Below, piece by piece: positions 5,869 through 9,273 of a DNA stretch of 9,273 nucleotides (position 1 is the stretch's first letter; the number at the start of each line of letters is the position of its first letter). Under the pieces are notes generated by a model. It saw only the letters and a list, made by a program, of their open reading frames with translations. It was not told where the DNA came from and did not search any database. The translations under genes and the position numbers were made by a program. Source of the DNA: Caldithrix sp. Its GTDB lineage: Bacteria; KSB1; UBA2214; DYKH01. The stretch lies in NCBI GenBank assembly GCA_020722685.1, contig DYKH01000189.1:1-9273 (forward strand), read 5' to 3'.

Positions 5869-7881
5869 ATGGCCTTGCTCACGGAAAATAGAAAGCGATG
5901 TCTGTTTTGGCTCATTCTTATCGCCTTGCCGTTGCTCTTTCTGGCGACACTAGAGGGTGTACTGCGCGCTTTCGACTATGGCGGCGACCTGTCCTTGGTG
6001 CTGACGAAGCAAGCAGGCGATCAGAAATATTACCAGATCAACCGACACGTGGCCAAGCGCTATTTCCCCGGCGATGAGGTGGCTGTTCCGGACGCCCGCA
6101 GCGAGGTGTTCGAGTACAAGAAATCACCCAAGACGTTTCGCATTTTTTGCTTAGGCGAATCAACCACTGCCGGTTGGCCTTTTCAGTTCAATGCAACGTT
6201 CCCCAGCCTGTTGCAGGATCGCCTCAGCAATCTGTTCCCCGAGCGCAATTTCGAGGTCATCAACGTCGGCATTTCTGCTATCAGCAGTTACTCGGTGCTG
6301 GATTTTACCCGTGAGCTCGTTCATTACCAGCCGGATTTGTTCCTTATTTACCTCGGCCACAACGAGTTTTACGGCGCTCTGGGAGTGGCTTCTACACAAA
6401 AACTTGGGGAGAGTCGAAATTACATAAAGTTCTATCTGCGGCTACAAAAGCTACGCACCTTTTGTTTGTTGCGGGATGGGATCCTCGAGTTGCGCCACCT
6501 TTTACGCGCTGGAGAGAGTCCATCTCAGCCCGCAACTTTGATGGAGCGGATGGCCGGCGATAAAGTGGTGCCGTATCATAGCCCAAAGTATGAAATAGCA
6601 AAACGCAGCTTTGCTGAAAACCTGGCGGAGATTTTGGACATCATCCGCAGCAGCGACACGCCGGTTTTGGCCGGGACCCTTGTTAGCAATTTGCGCGATC
6701 AGGCGCCGTTCTCATCCGTTTTCTCCGAGCATTTTGGGAAGCAAAAGGAATGGGATCATCATTTTTCAGAAGGATTGGCGCTGGAAAAAGCCGGCGATTT
6801 TTCCGGCGCGATGGGCGCTTATCTGCAAGCGCAAATGCTCGATTCCTTGCCGGCCAAGTTGTTCTTTCGCTTGGGGAAATGCTATGAGGGATTGACGCAA
6901 TATGATCGAGCGCTCAGCGCCTACCAACGGGCACGTGACTTGGACGCCCTGCGTTTCCGCGCCAGCGAAGAATTCAATCAGATCATCCGCCAAGTCTGCG
7001 CTGAGCGTCACGTGCCGGTGGTGGAGATAGAAAAAGCCTTTATGGCAGAATCACAACATGGACTCATCGGCAATAATCTGATCATCGAGCATTTGCATCC
7101 CAATTTTGAGGGTTATTACCTCATGGCCGACGCTTATTGTCGGGGAATGGCGGAAAATGGAATTCCGGTTGCGAGCGACAAGTGGCAGTGGGAAAGAGAC
7201 AAGAGCAAAGAAGAAAACCTGCGCTTGGCCTACGTCACGGACTTGGATTTAGAAATCGCTAACCGGCGCATCAAAGCCCTCACCAGCCGCTGGCCTTTTA
7301 TGGAAGTAAAGACCGTTCGATCCTCCTCAGAGGAGGAATGGAACGCAGAATTGGAAAAAACGGTCCGAGCGATTGAGCGGCATGAGCTGTCATGGAATAG
7401 CGCTCACTATCGCATTGCGGATTATCTCGTCCAGCGTGGCCGCTATGCTGAGGCAGAGCGTGAATATTACGCCGTCATCAAAGTGATTCCGAGCGATTAT
7501 TATCCTTACATTTTTCTCGGCAATGTTCTGGTAGCGCAAAAAAAGATCGCGGAAGCGGAGCGCGTCTATCAACAGGCGTTGGTATTGAGCCGTGATCTGC
7601 CGTTCGCCTATGCCAAGCTGGGCATGGTTTGCCTGGCGCAAAACAATCCGGATAAAGCAAAACCGCTGCTGGAAAGGGCGATTTCCCTGAGTGTCAAAGC
7701 TCAGGATTTTAAGAGCCAGGACGTGGCCAACGCCCGCTATCTCCTATCGCTGGCTTATGCGCAAACGAACGATTTGGCCGGGGCCAAGAAAGAAGCGGAG
7801 CTTGCGCTCGAACTGCTGCCCGACGATCCGAGGATCCGGTCATTGCTGCAACAACTGACGGCTGCCTTGCGTCCGAGCTGA
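5869..7881 (+). CDS. Membrane-anchored SGNH/GDSL hydrolase with TPR domains
   Basis: A 670-residue protein. Residues 1-11 are basic, 12-31 form one membrane segment (uncleaved anchor likely), and the rest should lie outside the inner membrane. SGNH blocks: I, LGESTTAG with nucleophile S98; II, NVGIS with G134; III, GHNEFYG with N165; V, EHLHPN with E407 and catalytic H410 (Glu in place of the commoner Asp). Between blocks III and V, residues about 297-366 form a TPR pair, and about 509-667 form three to four further TPRs. SGNH enzymes cleave or transfer ester-linked acyl groups; the substrate here is unknown, with an exported glycan plausible. The ATG follows the DUF5989 stop by 2 bases and has no clear Shine-Dalgarno, so translation is probably coupled. 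The PPIase gene begins 5 bases after its stop, completing an operon-like run. Confidence 0.9.
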   Translation: MALLTENRKRCLFWLILIALPLLFLATLEGVLRAFDYGGDLSLVLTKQAGDQKYYQINRHVAKRYFPGDEVAVPDARSEVFEYKKSPKTFRIFCLGESTTAGWPFQFNATFPSLLQDRLSNLFPERNFEVINVGISAISSYSVLDFTRELVHYQPDLFLIYLGHNEFYGALGVASTQKLGESRNYIKFYLRLQKLRTFCLLRDGILELRHLLRAGESPSQPATLMERMAGDKVVPYHSPKYEIAKRSFAENLAEILDIIRSSDTPVLAGTLVSNLRDQAPFSSVFSEHFGKQKEWDHHFSEGLALEKAGDFSGAMGAYLQAQMLDSLPAKLFFRLGKCYEGLTQYDRALSAYQRARDLDALRFRASEEFNQIIRQVCAERHVPVVEIEKAFMAESQHGLIGNNLIIEHLHPNFEGYYLMADAYCRGMAENGIPVASDKWQWERDKSKEENLRLAYVTDLDLEIANRRIKALTSRWPFMEVKTVRSSSEEEWNAELEKTVRAIERHELSWNSAHYRIADYLVQRGRYAEAEREYYAVIKVIPSDYYPYIFLGNVLVAQKKIAEAERVYQQALVLSRDLPFAYAKLGMVCLAQNNPDKAKPLLERAISLSVKAQDFKSQDVANARYLLSLAYAQTNDLAGAKKEAELALELLPDDPRIRSLLQQLTAALRPS

Positions 7882-7886
7882 GGGTG

Positions 7887-9273
7887 ATGAAGTGTAATCA
7901 TTTCATAAGGTGGCTTTTGCCGACCATCTTCATGGCGTTTTCTTGTAGTCGGCAGCAAACGCCCGCGCCTGTTGTGGCAAGAGCGGGAGGGATTGAAATT
8001 TCCGTTCAAGAACTGGAAGAAAGCTTTTTTTTGCGACCCAAGTTCTCGCCCAAAAAGAAGGGCCGTCAGGCGTTAGCGGAGCATTTGCAGGGATTTTTCG
8101 GCTATAAATGGCTGGCTCAAGAAGGCGAAAAGAGCGGATTTGCCAAAGCTGAGCGGATCAAAAAGCGCCTGCAATGGACGGAAGAAAAAGCCATGCGCGA
8201 GCAGCTTTTCAAAGAAGTGGTTTCCCAGCAAGTACAAGTGACTGAGGCGGAGCTTCGCCAAGCTTTTGCCAAGCGAAACGTCGAATTGACGGCCCGGCAT
8301 TTGTTTGTGCCCACGTTGACCGAAGCGCAGGCTCTGCGCGAGCGGTTGTTGGCAGGGGAGACCTTTTTCGATTTGGCCGCCGAGGTGTATTCTGATGAAG
8401 AAATGGCTGCGAACGGCGGCAGCCTGGGTACGTTCACTTGGGGCGACATGGATGCTGATTTTGAGGCCGCTGCTTTCAGCTTGAAGGAAGGCGAGATTTC
8501 CCAGCCGGTGCGCACCAAATGGGGCTACCATATCATCAAGGTGGACAAGATCACCATCAATCCCGTGCTGACGGAGATGGATTTTGCCAGTCAGCGCAAA
8601 AAGATTGAGAGAATTCTGCGCTCCCGCAAAGAGGATTCGCTGGCGACGATATATGTTGCGCAAGTAATGCAGGGCTTGGACGTACGGGTGAAGGGACCTG
8701 CTTTCAGTTTCATCGTTAACCAAGCGCGCCAGGTGCTGCGGGATCAGAAGAACCTGCTGCCAAAGTCCAGTCCTCGTATGACCGATCGGGAGCTGACGGA
8801 TTTGCAGCGTTCTTTGCAAGATCGTTTTTCCGAGGTGTTTGTCACCTTCAAGGGCGGCCAGTGGACCATTGGCGATTTCATCGAACGGTTCCAAGCCACG
8901 GCCCCTGTTTACCGTCCTCATCTGAACAACCCCGAACGATTTGAAGAAGAACTACGCAACATGATCCGCGATGAGTTCTTGAGAAAGGAAGCCAAGAAGA
9001 AAAATCTGGCAAGTACGCCGTATGTGAAAAAGCAGGTGCGGGAAGCGAAGGAAGATTTGTTAGCGGCAAGAATGCGGCAGGAACTCTGTAAAGATGTCAG
9101 CATTTCACCCAATGAGCGTGAGAGTTTTTACCGGAAACACCACGGAGTTTTTGGCGAAGCGCCGAGCAAGGAAATGTGGCAGGAAATCGAACAGCGGGCG
9201 CTACAAGCCAAGCAGGATTCGGTGATTCATCATCACTTCCAGCTTTGGCTGCAAAAGAATCCCATTGTTCGCG
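7887..9273 (+). CDS. Parvulin-type peptidyl-prolyl isomerase, probable lipoprotein (PrsA/SurA-like), 3'-truncated
   Basis: The frame is open to the window end: 462 codons are present and the stop lies beyond. The N-terminus has K2 and R8, a hydrophobic stretch and FMAFSC, a plausible but imperfect lipobox with lipidated C20. Residues about 30-130 resemble a SurA/PrsA N-terminal helical chaperone region. About 133-223 is a rotamase (parvulin) domain: TARHLFV (R137, H138), FDLAAEVYSDEE, NGGSLGTF (from N176), FEAAAFSLKEGEIS and WGYHIIKV (H215). Residues after 230 form a charged helical region with a further SurA-like segment. It should assist folding of exported or outer-membrane proteins in the periplasm. 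The ATG is 5 bases past the SGNH hydrolase stop; GAGGG at 7880-7884 is very close to it, so coupling or the in-frame GTG at 7884 are possible. A second parvulin domain may follow off the edge. Confidence 0.9.
   Translation, partial: MKCNHFIRWLLPTIFMAFSCSRQQTPAPVVARAGGIEISVQELEESFFLRPKFSPKKKGRQALAEHLQGFFGYKWLAQEGEKSGFAKAERIKKRLQWTEEKAMREQLFKEVVSQQVQVTEAELRQAFAKRNVELTARHLFVPTLTEAQALRERLLAGETFFDLAAEVYSDEEMAANGGSLGTFTWGDMDADFEAAAFSLKEGEISQPVRTKWGYHIIKVDKITINPVLTEMDFASQRKKIERILRSRKEDSLATIYVAQVMQGLDVRVKGPAFSFIVNQARQVLRDQKNLLPKSSPRMTDRELTDLQRSLQDRFSEVFVTFKGGQWTIGDFIERFQATAPVYRPHLNNPERFEEELRNMIRDEFLRKEAKKKNLASTPYVKKQVREAKEDLLAARMRQELCKDVSISPNERESFYRKHHGVFGEAPSKEMWQEIEQRALQAKQDSVIHHHFQLWLQKNPIVR

Noticed and set aside
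5634..5891. 85-codon + strand frame overlapping the DUF5989 gene
   Set aside because: Its product is Ser-rich low-complexity sequence; the overlapping TTG frame encodes the complete DUF5989 pattern with a good Shine-Dalgarno.
8073..8921. Open frame on the - strand (282 codons) opposite the parvulin gene
   Set aside because: Antisense to a continuous, well-conserved PPIase frame, with no recognisable domain or ribosome site.
1..9273. CRISPR arrays, tRNA or rRNA genes, insertion sequences
   Set aside because: No regularly spaced direct repeats, no cloverleaf or rRNA-like stretch, and no transposase or integrase coding was seen on either strand.

Overview
The window is a gene-dense stretch of bacterial chromosome with every supported gene on the + strand. 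The best clue to the organism is the C-terminus of the first gene. It carries the NYPNPFNPTT motif and FlgD-like fold of a type IX secretion (T9SS, Por) sorting domain, which is typical of the FCB superphylum and neighbouring candidate phyla. Together with mixed, moderate GC, a TPR-rich SGNH hydrolase and small DUF2283/DUF5678 proteins, this points to an uncultured lineage of the KSB1, Calditrichota or Ignavibacteria type. That placement is inference; there is no rRNA or marker gene here.

Region 1 (1-4051) is the 3' part of a very large secreted GH13 alpha-amylase-family enzyme. Several beta-sandwich and starch-binding-like modules, glucodextranase-type modules and a PKD-like domain precede the (beta/alpha)8 catalytic domain, and a T9SS sorting domain ends the protein. 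Three catalytic residues are visible, but the normally conserved His of region IV is Phe.

Region 2 (about 4052-5564) is an island of small genes, AT-richer in places: two diverged DUF2283 proteins, then a DUF5678 protein whose stop overlaps (ATGA) the start of a single-domain retropepsin-like aspartic protease. The gaps between these genes hold several perfect inverted repeats. The set resembles an accessory or toxin-antitoxin-like neighbourhood, but no recognised toxin is present.

Region 3 (5705-9273) looks like an operon. A 53-residue DUF5989 membrane protein starts at TTG behind a good Shine-Dalgarno and is easily missed. Two bases later comes a membrane-anchored SGNH/GDSL hydrolase with TPRs, some inserted inside its catalytic domain. 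Five bases after that comes a probable lipoprotein parvulin (PrsA/SurA-like), cut by the window edge. DUF5989 and SGNH proteins usually accompany carbamoyltransferase/SxtJ genes, so a role in modifying an exported glycan or metabolite is plausible, with the parvulin assisting folding of exported proteins.

The strongest candidates for something undescribed are the DUF5678-aspartic protease bicistron with its upstream hairpin, the region IV substitution in the amylase, and the reduced DUF5989-SGNH(TPR)-PPIase cassette.
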